From: Fimisoma sp964619315
Lineage (GTDB): Bacteria; Bacillota; Clostridia; Peptostreptococcales; Anaerovoracaceae
Direction of reading: 5' to 3'
DNA length: 64,000 nt
NCBI GenBank assembly: GCA_964619315.1
Contig: CAZUEH010000005.1
Coordinates: forward strand, 1-64,000
Shown here one piece after another: positions 51,217-60,272 of the stretch. Under the pieces are notes generated by a model. The model had not been told where the DNA came from. It searched no databases and saw only the letters and a program-made list of their open reading frames with translations. Position numbers and translations under genes: made by a program. Positions within the stretch are counted from its first letter, which is position 1; the number at the start of each line of letters is the position of its first letter.

Positions 51217-53190
51217 CTACAGCTTCGTCTTATATTCAAACACCTGGTCTCTAAGGGTGGCCGCTCTTTCAAATTGCAAATCTTTTGCAGCCTGCTTCAT
51301 TTCAGTTTCCAGTTTCTTAATATAGCTCGTAAGTTCCTTTTTAGTCATTTCACTAGCCTTCTTGCCTTGGTAATCTGCTTCATCTTCCGCCGCATGGGTT
51401 GCTTCAATGACTGCTCTTATTGACTTCTTTATAGAGGCCGGAGTTATTCCATTATCCTCATTATATTTCTTCTGAATTTCTCTTCTTCTATCGGTTTCTC
51501 TGATAGCTGCTTCCATAGCAGGGCTTATTCCATCAGCATACATTACTACTTTGCCATCTACGTTTCTGGCGGCACGGCCTATAGTCTGAATCAATGAAGT
51601 TTCTGTACGCAAGAAGCCTTGCTTATCAGCATCTAAAATTGCAACAAGGGAAACTTCTGGTATATCTAATCCCTCTCTAAGCAAGTTTATTCCCACCAAC
51701 ACATCAAATACTCCCATTCTCAAATCCCTTATTATTTCTAATCTCTCAAGGGTCTCAATTTCAGAATGCAAATACCTTACCTTTATACCTACCCCTTTTA
51801 GGTAGTCAGTTAAACTTTCTGACATCTTTTTTGTCAAGGTAGTTACAAAAGCTCGCTCGCCTCTTTCTGTAACTTTTTTGATTTCTCCTATCAAATGGTC
51901 GATCTGTCCCTCTGTAGGATATATTTCTATAGGAGGATCCAGAAGTCCTGTCGGTCTTATGATTTGCTCAGCACTAATTCCACCTGACTGTTCTTTTTCA
52001 TACGGGGCAGGTGTCGCACTGACATACATTATTTGATTGACTAAACTGTTAAACTCGTTGAATTTAAGCGGTCTATTATCAAGGGCTGATGGCAATCTAA
52101 ATCCATAGTCCACCAAAGCAGATTTTCTTGATCTATCTCCCTCATACATGGCCCTAAGTTGCGGCAACATTACATGAGATTCATCAACCATTATGAGGAA
52201 ATCATCTGGGAAATAGTCTATAAGTGTATATGGTTTTTCGCCTGCCGGCAATCCACTCAAGTGTCTTGAATAGTTTTCTATTCCCTTGCAGCTGCCGATT
52301 TCTCTTAGCATTTCAAGGTCGTATCTCGTTCTCTGTTCTATACGCTGAGCCTCTAAGAGTTTGCCTCTATCTTTGAACCACTGAACCCTTTCTCTAAGTT
52401 CTTCGTCAATGGTTCTTACTGCTTCTTCCATTTTTTCTGGCGAAGTCACATAGTGAGATGCAGGATAGACCGCCACATGGTCTCTTAAACCAATTATCTC
52501 TCCTGTCACAGGATTCATTTCTTTTATATTTTCAACTTCATCCCCGAACAGTTCTATTCTCACAGCAGTTTCGCTTCCTGCCGGAAAAACATCTATCAGC
52601 TCTCCACGCACCCTAAAAGTGCCTCGATCAAAGGATAAGTCATTTCTTACATATTGAATGTCCACCAACTTGCGCAAAATATCTTTTCGGCTTTTTTCCA
52701 TGCCTGGTCTCAAGGAAAGCACCTGGTTTTCATAATCGACCGGGCTTCCAAGTCCATATATGCACGAAACGCTGGCAACGATTATAACGTCTTTTCTCTC
52801 GGCCAATGAGCCTGTTGCAGAATGTCGAAGTTTGTCGATCTCGTCGTTTATCTGGGAGTCTTTTTCTATATATGTGTCCGTAGATGCCACATATGCTTCT
52901 GGCTGAAAGTAATCATAATAAGAAACAAAATACTCCACCGCATTCTCGGGAAAGAACTCTTTGAACTCCCCGTGAAGCTGTGCAGCTAAAGTCTTATTGT
53001 GTGAAATTATGAGAGTAGGCTTCTGAACCTTCTCGATTATTTTTGCCATAGTAAAGGTCTTGCCCGATCCTGTAACGCCCATAAGGGTCTGGGATTTTTC
53101 CCCTTGCAAGATTCCTTCGGAAAGCTTTTCTACAGCCTGTGGCTGATCTCCCGTAAGCTCAAACGGGGCATGCACTTTAAATTTGTTCAT
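51217..53190 (-). CDS. uvrB: Excinuclease ABC subunit B
   Basis: A 657-residue damage-verification helicase of nucleotide excision repair. Walker A GVTGSGKTF is near residue 39. The beta-hairpin region YYDYFQPEAY, DESHV (motif II), TPAPYE, and the TIGRAARN motif VI follow in order. A C-terminal UVR domain (about 620-655) contacts UvrA or UvrC. GAGGGG precedes the ATG. It is first in a uvrB-uvrA-pncB unit. A possible LexA box lies upstream. Confidence 0.98.
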   Translation of the reverse strand: MNKFKVHAPFELTGDQPQAVEKLSEGILQGEKSQTLMGVTGSGKTFTMAKIIEKVQKPTLIISHNKTLAAQLHGEFKEFFPENAVEYFVSYYDYFQPEAYVASTDTYIEKDSQINDEIDKLRHSATGSLAERKDVIIVASVSCIYGLGSPVDYENQVLSLRPGMEKSRKDILRKLVDIQYVRNDLSFDRGTFRVRGELIDVFPAGSETAVRIELFGDEVENIKEMNPVTGEIIGLRDHVAVYPASHYVTSPEKMEEAVRTIDEELRERVQWFKDRGKLLEAQRIEQRTRYDLEMLREIGSCKGIENYSRHLSGLPAGEKPYTLIDYFPDDFLIMVDESHVMLPQLRAMYEGDRSRKSALVDYGFRLPSALDNRPLKFNEFNSLVNQIMYVSATPAPYEKEQSGGISAEQIIRPTGLLDPPIEIYPTEGQIDHLIGEIKKVTERGERAFVTTLTKKMSESLTDYLKGVGIKVRYLHSEIETLERLEIIRDLRMGVFDVLVGINLLREGLDIPEVSLVAILDADKQGFLRTETSLIQTIGRAARNVDGKVVMYADGISPAMEAAIRETDRRREIQKKYNEDNGITPASIKKSIRAVIEATHAAEDEADYQGKKASEMTKKELTSYIKKLETEMKQAAKDLQFERAATLRDQVFEYKTKL

Positions 53191-53232
53191 CTAGTTACCC
53201 CTCGTAAATAGCATAATCAACGCAATGACAAT

Positions 53233-53261
53233 ATTATACCAAAAGTTGTTTTAAAAGTACA
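53233..53261 (-). promoter_or_regulatory. uvrB promoter
   Basis: On the minus strand a perfect TATAAT (53233-53238) follows a weak TGTACT (53256-53261) at 17 bases. The weak -35 would suit a regulated promoter. Confidence 0.5.
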
Positions 53262-53269
53262 TAGAAAAA

Positions 53270-53283
53270 AGCACAAATGTTCT
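53270..53283 (-). promoter_or_regulatory. Possible LexA box
   Basis: AGAACATTTGTGCT matches 10 of 14 positions of the Gram-positive LexA operator CGAACATATGTTCG. It lies just upstream of the uvrB -35. The right half-site is imperfect, so this is a candidate only. Confidence 0.4.
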
Positions 53284-53305
53284 TTTTTGTCTTTGCACAA
53301 AACAT

Positions 53306-53327
53306 GGCAGACACAACTGTGCCTGCC
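53306..53327 (-). terminator. Possible terminator of the lipoprotein gene
   Basis: GGCAGGCACA and TGTGTCTGCC form a stem on the minus strand, followed by ATGTTTTGTG. The T run is weak. Confidence 0.45.
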
Positions 53328-53367
53328 ACTGACTTTATAACATATATGCTCTTTGAGTTTAATTATT

Positions 53368-54525
53368 TTAACTGTTTAAGTCCATGATGTAAAAGTCTTC
53401 ATAATTTATGGACAAAATATATCTATCCTTCCCTGCAGGATGAAAATATTTTACTAGGCAATTAGGATCATTCTCCATTTCTTCAGAAAGTATAACTTCC
53501 CCTACTAGGCCATCCTCTATGTTTATGTAGTACGGATTAAAACCATCATCAACAACTAAGCAATACTTGCCTCCTGAGCCAACCATGCGCCACCATCTTT
53601 TTGTCTGTGAAAAATCCTTTGCTTCTGACTTGCCAAGCGGTATTCCCTCTATGGTTGTTTTTCCCATTTCTCCTCCGAGTGAAGCTACTATATAGTTTTC
53701 TGTTATACTGGACGAGTTTATTTGGTCCTCCAATTCATGCTTAACCTTAACACTTTCTTCATCGCCAGCCACCAACAAAGTCTTTTTATTTTTAGAATCG
53801 TATAATTCAATTAAATATGACTTGCCATTAGGCTGGATAATACTGTCTTTCTCAAAGCCTTCTAAGATCTCAATATTCTCTGGCTCAAGGTCAACTATCT
53901 TATTTATAGATACCTCTATCTCATCTTCTTTATTGACTCTTTCGCAACAATAAACGGGCACCTCTCCTGCCATCGTTATTTCGGCTGCAAATTCATTTTT
54001 GCTGTAACCAGAATCTAGTTCCTTCTGAGTTTTTCCGTCAAAATATGTAATACTCCATTTGTAGAAAGCATTTTCTCCTAATGGTTCTTCACCAACAGCT
54101 TTAGAATTTGCGTAGACAATTCCTTCCTTATATGGGACTGCGCTATAAATCAGTTTATCACTTTTAATGTCGTAAAGAGTGCTCGAATTACTTTTGTCAT
54201 ACTTGACCATATACACACCATTTGTTCTTATATCTGGAAATGTAATGCTCGTGGCGGTAACTATATTGTCATTTACATTTGCTACCAAAAAACAATCTTC
54301 ATCAGAATAGCAGACTGTGTACATATTTAAACTTTTATTTCTCGACTCATCAACTACCAGCTCGAATGGCATATTTATTTTGGAAAGCTTCGGTTGAATC
54401 GCCTCTCCATTATATGTTTGGGTCAAGCCATCTGCTCCCTGCCCTTTGTTTGCGCACCCAGTCAACAAGCAACCAATCAAAAGTAACATACATAGGCTCA
54501 TTGTTTTGATTTTTTGCATAGTCAT
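53368..54525 (-). CDS. Putative lipoprotein, unknown function
   Basis: A 385-residue protein with a lipoprotein signal (lipobox LLTGC, lipidated Cys24), so anchored outside the membrane. The remainder is rich in short strand-like segments with repeated YDSKN/KYDKSN patterns and aromatic ends, suggesting an all-beta, propeller-like fold, but I recognise no family. The start is ATG 54525 with AAAGG nine bases upstream; a longer cysteine-rich frame overlaps the upstream gene and is rejected. It lies 26 bases after an 80-residue membrane protein, probably in one operon. Confidence 0.7.
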   Translation of the reverse strand: MTMQKIKTMSLCMLLLIGCLLTGCANKGQGADGLTQTYNGEAIQPKLSKINMPFELVVDESRNKSLNMYTVCYSDEDCFLVANVNDNIVTATSITFPDIRTNGVYMVKYDKSNSSTLYDIKSDKLIYSAVPYKEGIVYANSKAVGEEPLGENAFYKWSITYFDGKTQKELDSGYSKNEFAAEITMAGEVPVYCCERVNKEDEIEVSINKIVDLEPENIEILEGFEKDSIIQPNGKSYLIELYDSKNKKTLLVAGDEESVKVKHELEDQINSSSITENYIVASLGGEMGKTTIEGIPLGKSEAKDFSQTKRWWRMVGSGGKYCLVVDDGFNPYYINIEDGLVGEVILSEEMENDPNCLVKYFHPAGKDRYILSINYEDFYIMDLNS

Positions 54526-54551
54526 AGCCAACAACCTTTCTTCACATTCAA

Positions 54552-54794
54552 TTAATGTTTCTTCTCTTTCTTTATTGCAATCACAAACAACAGAGTTCCT
54601 GCAATTGCTAATACAACATTTGCAACAAATATTACATTTAACGGCCAATCGCCAAGATATTCTAAAGGCTCTGAATATGCCGTTCCTCCACAGGCAAGGC
54701 TCAGCTGCTGCAAAATATGCACAAAAAACACTTCTGATATTGCGAGGATATATCCCACAGTCATCATGATTATGTATAATATTTTATTCAACAT
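54552..54794 (-). CDS. Small two-helix membrane protein
   Basis: An 80-residue protein with hydrophobic segments at about 4-32 and 49-74, an outer loop with one cysteine, and a lysine-rich C-terminal tail (KKEKKH) likely in the cytosol. AAGGAGGAA precedes the ATG. I do not recognise the family. It precedes the lipoprotein gene and may be functionally paired with it. Confidence 0.6.
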   Translation of the reverse strand: MLNKILYIIMMTVGYILAISEVFFVHILQQLSLACGGTAYSEPLEYLGDWPLNVIFVANVVLAIAGTLLFVIAIKKEKKH

Positions 54795-55310
54795 TTTATT
54801 CCTCCTTAATTAAAACAATTTTAAGCACACAATTTTTTCTCTTACTATATTCAAATTGTACTCTTTTCTAATTATTTCGTCAATAAAAGGTATGAATATT
54901 ATATGTCATCATAAGCAAATCCCCCCCCCCGCTTCATTGACATGCCCGAAATACCACTCGAAGCGGAAAAGAGTGGGGCAAACCCCACTCGAAATTGTGT
55001 TTTGGGGCGAAACGAGTGGGGTCGAATTTAAGCGTCGACAATTTTCGACAGGCTCATCGCCACCTTTCGACAAAATTCGACATTCGCCAACTGTTAATAC
55101 CCTGCGTCTTGCCCAAGGCCGCCACCTTTCGACAAAATTCGACATTCGTCAGCCCTACCTTTCGACAAAATTCGACATTCGCCAACAATGAGTATACCTA
55201 CATTCGTCAACTGTTAATACCCTGCGCCCTTCGCCAACTCTGCGGCCTACGCCAAACGGCCTGCCCATACAGCCGCTTCGGCGCCTCATACAAAATCCAG
55301 ATTTTTGCAA
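54795..55310. repeat. Gene-free repeat cluster with C10 tract
   Basis: No gene is seen in about 500 bases. It holds a run of ten C (54921-54930), a perfect inverted repeat GAGTGGGG-CAAA-CCCCACTC (54970-54989), and a further GAGTGGGG. Three copies of CCTTTCGACAAAATTCGAC begin at 55063, 55125 and 55158. Two copies of a longer block starting CATTCG and ending CTGTTAATACCCTGCG lie at 55081-55106 and 55201-55226. Base composition is richer in G and C than the flanks. Confidence 0.7.
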
Positions 55311-55335
55311 CAAAAAACGAGCCGCGAGGCTCGCT
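55311..55335 (-). terminator. NSS transporter terminator
   Basis: On the minus strand CGAGCC-TCGC-GGCTCG is followed by TTTTTTG. Confidence 0.88.
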
Positions 55336-55349
55336 CTTTTATTGTATTA

Positions 55350-56756
55350 CTACTTGAACATTCCCAGTCCAAAGAAGGTGTCAATCTGGCCAAGGAGTAC
55401 TAGCACCATCATTACTGGTGCAACGAATTTTATGCAAAATTCGTAGAATCTCTTGGTTCTGAATTGATGCCCGTTGAGAGTGACTTCTTCGCTGACCCAG
55501 TCAGTAGGGATGATTATGGCACAATAGCAGGCTCCTAGAGGCATCAATATGCCTTCTGCAATTAGATCGATAGCATCGAGCCAAGTGCTTTGTCCAAAGA
55601 ATTGTGGGAATCCGTTTTCGCCCAAACCATCTATAGAAACTAACGCTGCCGTTATCGCTATGCTCACGCCTATAATTGTGGATAGTTTTTTTCTGCTAGG
55701 TGCTTTGCCGCTCTCTATGGCCTTGTCCATTGCTACAGCTGTTATTCCCTCCAACAGTGAAATTGCCGAAGTAATAGCCGCAATAAATACTAAGGTGTAC
55801 ATAAGGAATCCGAAGATCGGACCAAAGCTTCCCATAGAGTTAAAGACCGTTTGTAATGTTACAAACAATAGTCCAGCTCCTTGCGTTGGTTCAAGTCCAG
55901 ATGCAAATACCGCTGGCATTGTTGCAAGTCCTGCCATAATGGCAACCACTGTGTCAGCAAGCGGAATTATAAGAGCACTTTTTTCCAAGTTTTCTGTTTT
56001 AGGCAAATATGATCCGTATGCTATCAAAATAGCCATCCCTAGGGAAAGGGAAAAGAACATTTGACCTCCTGCAACTGAGAGAACAGTTATCCAGCCTGTG
56101 CCCTCAAAAGCTGACCAGTCAGGTTTGAACATGAATGCTAGACCCTCAGCTGCTCCAGGTAAAGTAACGCTTCTAATAATAACAATAACTAACATTACGA
56201 ATAGTGCAGGCATGGCAATTGTTGAAAATTTTTCTATACCGCCAGATACTCCACCTCTTACTACCCATACAGTCAATGCTACAAATATAAGGGAGAATAC
56301 TACTGTCTGTCCCATGTTTGTAGTGAAATCCCCAAAGAACGCACCACTGTCTTGGCCTGCAACTCCCCAGCTTGCCCCAAAAAGGTCGCCAAGGTTTGCG
56401 ATTGCATATTTGATACAATAACCGCCAAGCATTGAGTAAAATGATAAGATGAGCCACGGTGCTATAGCTTCCATCCATCCTATAAATGCATATTTCTTTG
56501 ATATTGCTTTATAAGCTCCAACTACACCTTTTCCTGTCTTTCTTCCCATGGCAAGTTCAGTTACCATGATTACATATCCTACGAATACAACAAGTATTAG
56601 ATAAAGTATTAAGAATGCGAAGCCCCCATTTGCTCCCATCTTGTAAGGAAACCCCCATAAATTTCCAAGACCTACCGCAGAACCAACTGCAGCCATCAAA
56701 AATCCTAAACTCGAGCCGAATTGGCCCTTGTCTTGTTCTTGAAGTTTTTTTCCCAT
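55350..56756 (-). CDS. Sodium-dependent transporter (NSS/SNF family)
   Basis: A 468-residue neurotransmitter:sodium symporter family protein with about eleven or twelve membrane segments, importing an amino acid with sodium. The helix 1 motif AAVGSAVGLGNLWGFPYK holds the sodium- and substrate-binding unwound region. Helix 6 shows SLSLGMAILIAYGSYL. The start is ATG 56756, with GGAGG upstream; a longer frame from 56828 would include the mRNA leader. Bacterial relatives carry Trp, Tyr, Leu or Ala; the substrate is not determinable here. Single-gene unit. Confidence 0.92.
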   Translation of the reverse strand: MGKKLQEQDKGQFGSSLGFLMAAVGSAVGLGNLWGFPYKMGANGGFAFLILYLILVVFVGYVIMVTELAMGRKTGKGVVGAYKAISKKYAFIGWMEAIAPWLILSFYSMLGGYCIKYAIANLGDLFGASWGVAGQDSGAFFGDFTTNMGQTVVFSLIFVALTVWVVRGGVSGGIEKFSTIAMPALFVMLVIVIIRSVTLPGAAEGLAFMFKPDWSAFEGTGWITVLSVAGGQMFFSLSLGMAILIAYGSYLPKTENLEKSALIIPLADTVVAIMAGLATMPAVFASGLEPTQGAGLLFVTLQTVFNSMGSFGPIFGFLMYTLVFIAAITSAISLLEGITAVAMDKAIESGKAPSRKKLSTIIGVSIAITAALVSIDGLGENGFPQFFGQSTWLDAIDLIAEGILMPLGACYCAIIIPTDWVSEEVTLNGHQFRTKRFYEFCIKFVAPVMMVLVLLGQIDTFFGLGMFK

Positions 56757-56818
56757 ATATAATGGTCCTCCACTCACTAGCATAAATTTATACCCTTTTT
56801 TAGGGTACAGCCACAGTA

Positions 56819-56847
56819 ACTGTATCAAAATATGCTGATTTTGTCAA
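56819..56847 (-). promoter_or_regulatory. NSS transporter promoter
   Basis: On the minus strand TTGACA (56842-56847), 17 bases, then TACAGT (56819-56824). The leader contains a small ACCCT/AGGGT hairpin. Confidence 0.6.
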
Positions 56848-56926
56848 TGTTACGCACAATTGCACCGCCCACATCTCGTCTATATTAAAATGTTCAACAA
56901 ATTCTATTCCAACAAAATTGTGGTTG

Positions 56927-56935
56927 TGCTATAAT
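56927..56935 (+). promoter_or_regulatory. Extended -10 promoter of ybaK
   Basis: TGC-TATAAT is an extended -10 element, with no good -35, 31 bases before the ATG. Confidence 0.55.
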
Positions 56936-56966
56936 ATGGGAAGAAAAAGCAGAAAGGTTAGCAAAT

Positions 56967-57452
56967 ATGGCTATTGAAAAAGTAAGAGAGTATTTTAAAG
57001 AATTGGGAATCGAAGATAAGATTCTGGAATTCGAAGTATCCAGCGCAACAGTAGAGTTGGCTGCTCAGGCAGTCGGTGTAGAAGGAGCAAGGATTTGCAA
57101 GACCATATCGTTGAAAGACGGCGAAAATGGTTGCATTCTAATTCAGGCTGCGGGAGACACTAAAATTGATAACCGCAAGTTCAAAGAGCAGTTTCAGCAA
57201 AAAGCAAAGATGCTATCCCCTGACGAAGTCCTTGCATTTACAGGGCATGCAGTAGGCGGCGTATGCGCCTTTGCTATCAACAACCCTAACGTTAGAATAT
57301 ATTGTGATGAGTCCATGAAAAGGTTCGATACGGTATTTCCCGCTTGTGGAAGCAGCAACAGTGCTGTAGAATTCAACTGTGACGACCTCTATCGTTATTC
57401 AAACGCCTTGGGTTGGGTAGACGTTTGCAAATTAAATCCGCGACAAGAATAA
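56967..57452 (+). CDS. YbaK/EbsC family aminoacyl-tRNA deacylase-like protein
   Basis: A 161-residue protein of the YbaK/ProX/INS superfamily, which removes wrong amino acids from tRNAs in trans (for example Cys-tRNA-Pro). Seen: the SSATVELAAQAVGVEGARICKTI helix-strand unit (central part AAQAVGVEGARICKTI), KIDNRKFK, the GHAVGGVCAFAI segment with the conserved glycine loop, and VFPACGSSNSAVEF at the C-terminus. The exact tRNA is unknown. AAAGG precedes the ATG. It lies 19 bases ahead of the YitT-like gene on the same strand. Confidence 0.88.
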   Translation: MAIEKVREYFKELGIEDKILEFEVSSATVELAAQAVGVEGARICKTISLKDGENGCILIQAAGDTKIDNRKFKEQFQQKAKMLSPDEVLAFTGHAVGGVCAFAINNPNVRIYCDESMKRFDTVFPACGSSNSAVEFNCDDLYRYSNALGWVDVCKLNPRQE

Positions 57453-57471
57453 AAATTGGTAGGAATGAGAT

Positions 57472-58341
57472 ATGGTATCTGCAAAAAAGAAAAAAATTAA
57501 AGATGAAATAATGATGTTCCTGTTTCTTACTTTGGCATCAGCAATTATTGCATTTAACTTGAAAAGCTTTGTCCAGACCGGGCATTTGTTCCCAAGTGGC
57601 TTTAGTGGTTTAACAGTGCTTATACTTCGAACTGCCAGTGAGTTTTTTGGCATAGAAATTCCTTACTCTTTAATTTATTTGCCTCTAAACTTATTCCCCG
57701 CATATTTGGGTTTCAGATATATAGGTAAGAAGTTTACTATCTATTCGTTTTATGTAGTTATTCTTTCTAGTATCTTGACTGACGTATTCCCTTCAGTAAC
57801 CATAACCTATGATCCATTGCTTATTAGCGTGTTTGGTGGGCTTGTTGGAAGTGCGGCTATAAGCCTTTGTTTAGTCAACGGCGCTAGCGGCGGTGGAACT
57901 GATTTTATTTCCATATATTTTTCAGAGAAAAAAGGCGTCGATGCTTGGAATATGATTTTATTGGCCAATGTGATTTTGCTAGTCACAGCAGGAATTCTAT
58001 TTGGTTTCGACAAAGCACTTTATTCAATAATATATCAATATGTAGGAACTCAAGTTATCCAGCTATTGTTCAAACGCTATAAGCAGGATACCTTGTTTAT
58101 AATTACAAATTTTCCGGAGGAAGTCTACTGCAAAATCCGTGATATAACCCATCACGATGCCACCAGAATAGAAGCCATTGGCTGCTTCGAAGGCGCCCAA
58201 AGGCATATCCTATATTCTGTTGTGGGAAGAGAGCAAGTAAATATGATTATCGCCGAAATCAAAAAAATCGACCCAAAAGCGTTCATCAATGTAATAAACA
58301 CTGAACAATTGGACGGTCGTTTTTATAAAAAGCCTTATTAA
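57472..58341 (+). CDS. YitT family membrane protein (DUF2179)
   Basis: A 289-residue protein with five or six membrane segments (the YitT_membrane domain, about 14-200) and a C-terminal cytosolic DUF2179 domain (about 205-285). The NGASGGGTDFIS motif near residue 137 is characteristic. The function is not established; relatives are common in Firmicutes and often sit near metabolic genes. AGGAATGAGAT precedes the ATG. It is transcribed with the upstream YbaK gene, and 74 bases separate it from arginase. Confidence 0.9.
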   Translation: MVSAKKKKIKDEIMMFLFLTLASAIIAFNLKSFVQTGHLFPSGFSGLTVLILRTASEFFGIEIPYSLIYLPLNLFPAYLGFRYIGKKFTIYSFYVVILSSILTDVFPSVTITYDPLLISVFGGLVGSAAISLCLVNGASGGGTDFISIYFSEKKGVDAWNMILLANVILLVTAGILFGFDKALYSIIYQYVGTQVIQLLFKRYKQDTLFIITNFPEEVYCKIRDITHHDATRIEAIGCFEGAQRHILYSVVGREQVNMIIAEIKKIDPKAFINVINTEQLDGRFYKKPY

Positions 58342-58415
58342 CAACCAGTTTTAATGTAACAATAATTATAAAAGTGTGATTTATAATATTCGTACAGAGA
58401 AAAGGAGATAAAAAA

Positions 58416-59303
58416 ATGAAAACAGTCGATTTAATTGGGGTACAAATGGACATGGGCGCTTCAACTAGAGGTGTCAACATGGGGCCTGCTGCAATCAGAT
58501 ATGCAGGAATTGTAAACGGAATCAAGGAATTAGGAATGGAATGCGTAGACAAAGGCGACCTTATTCCAATGGCAACAGGCAAGACCGCTGATAGCATGAG
58601 ATGCTTTGAGCAGGTTAATGACATCAACAATAGGTTGTACAAAGAAGTTTTAGAATCTCATGAAAAAGGTTCATTTCCAATAGTTTTAGGTGGCGACCAC
58701 AGTATTGCTGCTGGAAGTATTTCAGCTACAGCAAAGCACTTCAAAAACATTGGTCTTATTTGGGTAGATGCTCATGGTGATTGGAATAATGACGAGTCTT
58801 CTCTAACAGGTAATATGCACGGCATGCCGTTTTCCGCAGTATGTGGCGCTGGCCCTGACATAATGGTAGATTTTGGCCAGGAACCAGTGTATGTAAATAC
58901 TAAAAACTGTGTACAGATTGCCGGAAGAGACATCGATCCTATGGAAAGAATCAGAATGAGAGAGCACGGAGTTACTGTATTTTCTATCGCAGACATAGAC
59001 AGAATGGGTATGCCTACCGTTATCGAAAAGGCAATCGAAATCGCTTCTGCTGGTACAGAGGGAATTCACGTAAGCTTTGACATCGATTCAGTTACACCTG
59101 AATACGCTCCAGGAACTGGCACCATCGTTCACAGCGGCCTTACTTCAAGAGAAGCTTTCTACCTAGTAGAAACCCTTTGTGAAAGCAAAAAAGTTTTAGC
59201 TTTTGACATGGTAGAAGTTAACCCTATCTTGGACAAAGGAAATATGACTGGCAAAATGGCAATGGAATTAACCTTGTCAATGCTTGGAAAAGTAGTTTAC
59301 TAA
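58416..59303 (+). CDS. rocF: Arginase
   Basis: A 295-residue binuclear-manganese ureohydrolase that converts arginine to ornithine and urea. Metal ligands appear in order: GGDHSI near residue 92, the WVDAHGDWN motif near 116, and SFDIDSVTPEYAPGTGT near 224. The spacing and the N-terminal GVQMDMGASTRGVNMGP segment fit arginase better than agmatinase. AAAAGGAG precedes the ATG. It could feed ornithine into amino-acid fermentation or nitrogen supply. Monocistronic, with a strong terminator. Confidence 0.92.
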   Translation: MKTVDLIGVQMDMGASTRGVNMGPAAIRYAGIVNGIKELGMECVDKGDLIPMATGKTADSMRCFEQVNDINNRLYKEVLESHEKGSFPIVLGGDHSIAAGSISATAKHFKNIGLIWVDAHGDWNNDESSLTGNMHGMPFSAVCGAGPDIMVDFGQEPVYVNTKNCVQIAGRDIDPMERIRMREHGVTVFSIADIDRMGMPTVIEKAIEIASAGTEGIHVSFDIDSVTPEYAPGTGTIVHSGLTSREAFYLVETLCESKKVLAFDMVEVNPILDKGNMTGKMAMELTLSMLGKVVY

Positions 59304-59317
59304 TTAAAAATACAAAT

Positions 59318-59366
59318 AACGCCTATGGTTCTTGCTTTGATGCAAGATCCATAGGCGTTTTCTTTT
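59318..59366 (+). terminator. Arginase terminator
   Basis: AACGCCTATGG...CCATAGGCGTT, with an inner CTTGC/GCAAG stem, followed by TTCTTTTTATTT. Confidence 0.9.
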
Positions 59367-59370
59367 TATT

Positions 59371-59631
59371 TTATAGATTAAGTAAGATCAGCACTATTGC
59401 TCCTGGTACTCCGAAGATTCCCACAATAAGTGCATTGATCATGGTGAGAGGAATTGTGATTCCCCAAGTCACCCCTATTGCGTTGACCAGCAATATAATC
59501 GCTCCTCCTACAAGGCTATTTAGCGCCAGTTTGAGTAGCAGCTTAAGTGGCCAAATGAAAATATTTCCAAAAATAAATATTAGAATTATTGCCCCTATGT
59601 AGGTCAATAAAATCCCCAAATCGATCCCCAT
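59371..59631 (-). CDS. bofA: BofA family pro-sigma-K processing inhibitor-like protein
   Basis: An 86-residue membrane protein with two or three hydrophobic segments and the NSLVGGAIILLVNAIG motif typical of BofA. In Bacillus, BofA holds back the SpoIVFB protease during sporulation. The organism may sporulate or descend from a spore-former; many non-spore-forming Clostridia keep the gene. AAAGGAAA precedes the ATG. Placement directly after recR is the same conserved order as in Bacillus (dnaX, ybaB, recR, then bofA). Confidence 0.9.
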   Translation of the reverse strand: MGIDLGILLTYIGAIILIFIFGNIFIWPLKLLLKLALNSLVGGAIILLVNAIGVTWGITIPLTMINALIVGIFGVPGAIVLILLNL

Positions 59632-59664
59632 TTGTTTTTCCTTTCACTCTTTTAAAAGTCTTTT

Positions 59665-60264
59665 CTATAACTCTCTGCGACCCTCCATAGCTTTGAGGAG
59701 AGTAACTTCATCAGCATATTCCAAATCCCCTCCCACAGGGATTCCGTGTGCGATTCTGGATACCTTTATTCCAGCCGGCTTTATGAGCCTTGCTATGTAC
59801 ATTGCTGTAGCTTCACCCTCTATGTTAGGATTTGTAGCGACTATCAGTTCCTTTACGTCGCTTTGCTGCAATCTGGTGATTAGGGATTTTAGATTTATAT
59901 CCTCTGGCCCTATGCCCTCCATTGGAGAAATCACTCCATTAAGGACATGATAAAGGCCGTTAAACTCCCTTATCCTTTCCATTGCCGCAACATCTTTTGG
60001 ACTTTCTACCACACAGATTACATTAGTCAATCTGCTAGTATCAGTGCATATGCTACATGGATCCTTATCGGTCAAATTGCCGCAGACGGTACAATATTTC
60101 ATTTCTTTTTTTGCTTCTACGATAGACTCTGCCAGTGCGTTAGCCTCTATATCGTCTAATGACAAGATGTGAAAAGCTAATCTTTGTGCAGTTTTGTAGC
60201 CTATTCCCGGCAATTTTGAAAGCTCCCCTATTAACCTCGCTAAAGGTTTTGGATACTGTTTCAT
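59665..60264 (-). CDS. recR: Recombination protein RecR
   Basis: A 199-residue recombination mediator that works with RecO/RecF at single-strand gaps. An N-terminal helix-hairpin-helix (LPGIGYKTAQRLAFHIL), a four-cysteine zinc module (CTVCGNLTDKDPCSIC), and a Toprim domain starting VVESPKDVAAMERI are visible in order. The length is normal. It is eight bases downstream of the ybaB stop, in the dnaX-ybaB-recR operon. Confidence 0.97.
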   Translation of the reverse strand: MKQYPKPLARLIGELSKLPGIGYKTAQRLAFHILSLDDIEANALAESIVEAKKEMKYCTVCGNLTDKDPCSICTDTSRLTNVICVVESPKDVAAMERIREFNGLYHVLNGVISPMEGIGPEDINLKSLITRLQQSDVKELIVATNPNIEGEATAMYIARLIKPAGIKVSRIAHGIPVGGDLEYADEVTLLKAMEGRREL

Positions 60265-60272
60265 ATTAACCT

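Noticed and set aside
54856..55357. Frames through the 55-kb repeat cluster
   Set aside because: They translate the repeated DNA in several frames alike and have no ribosome sites.
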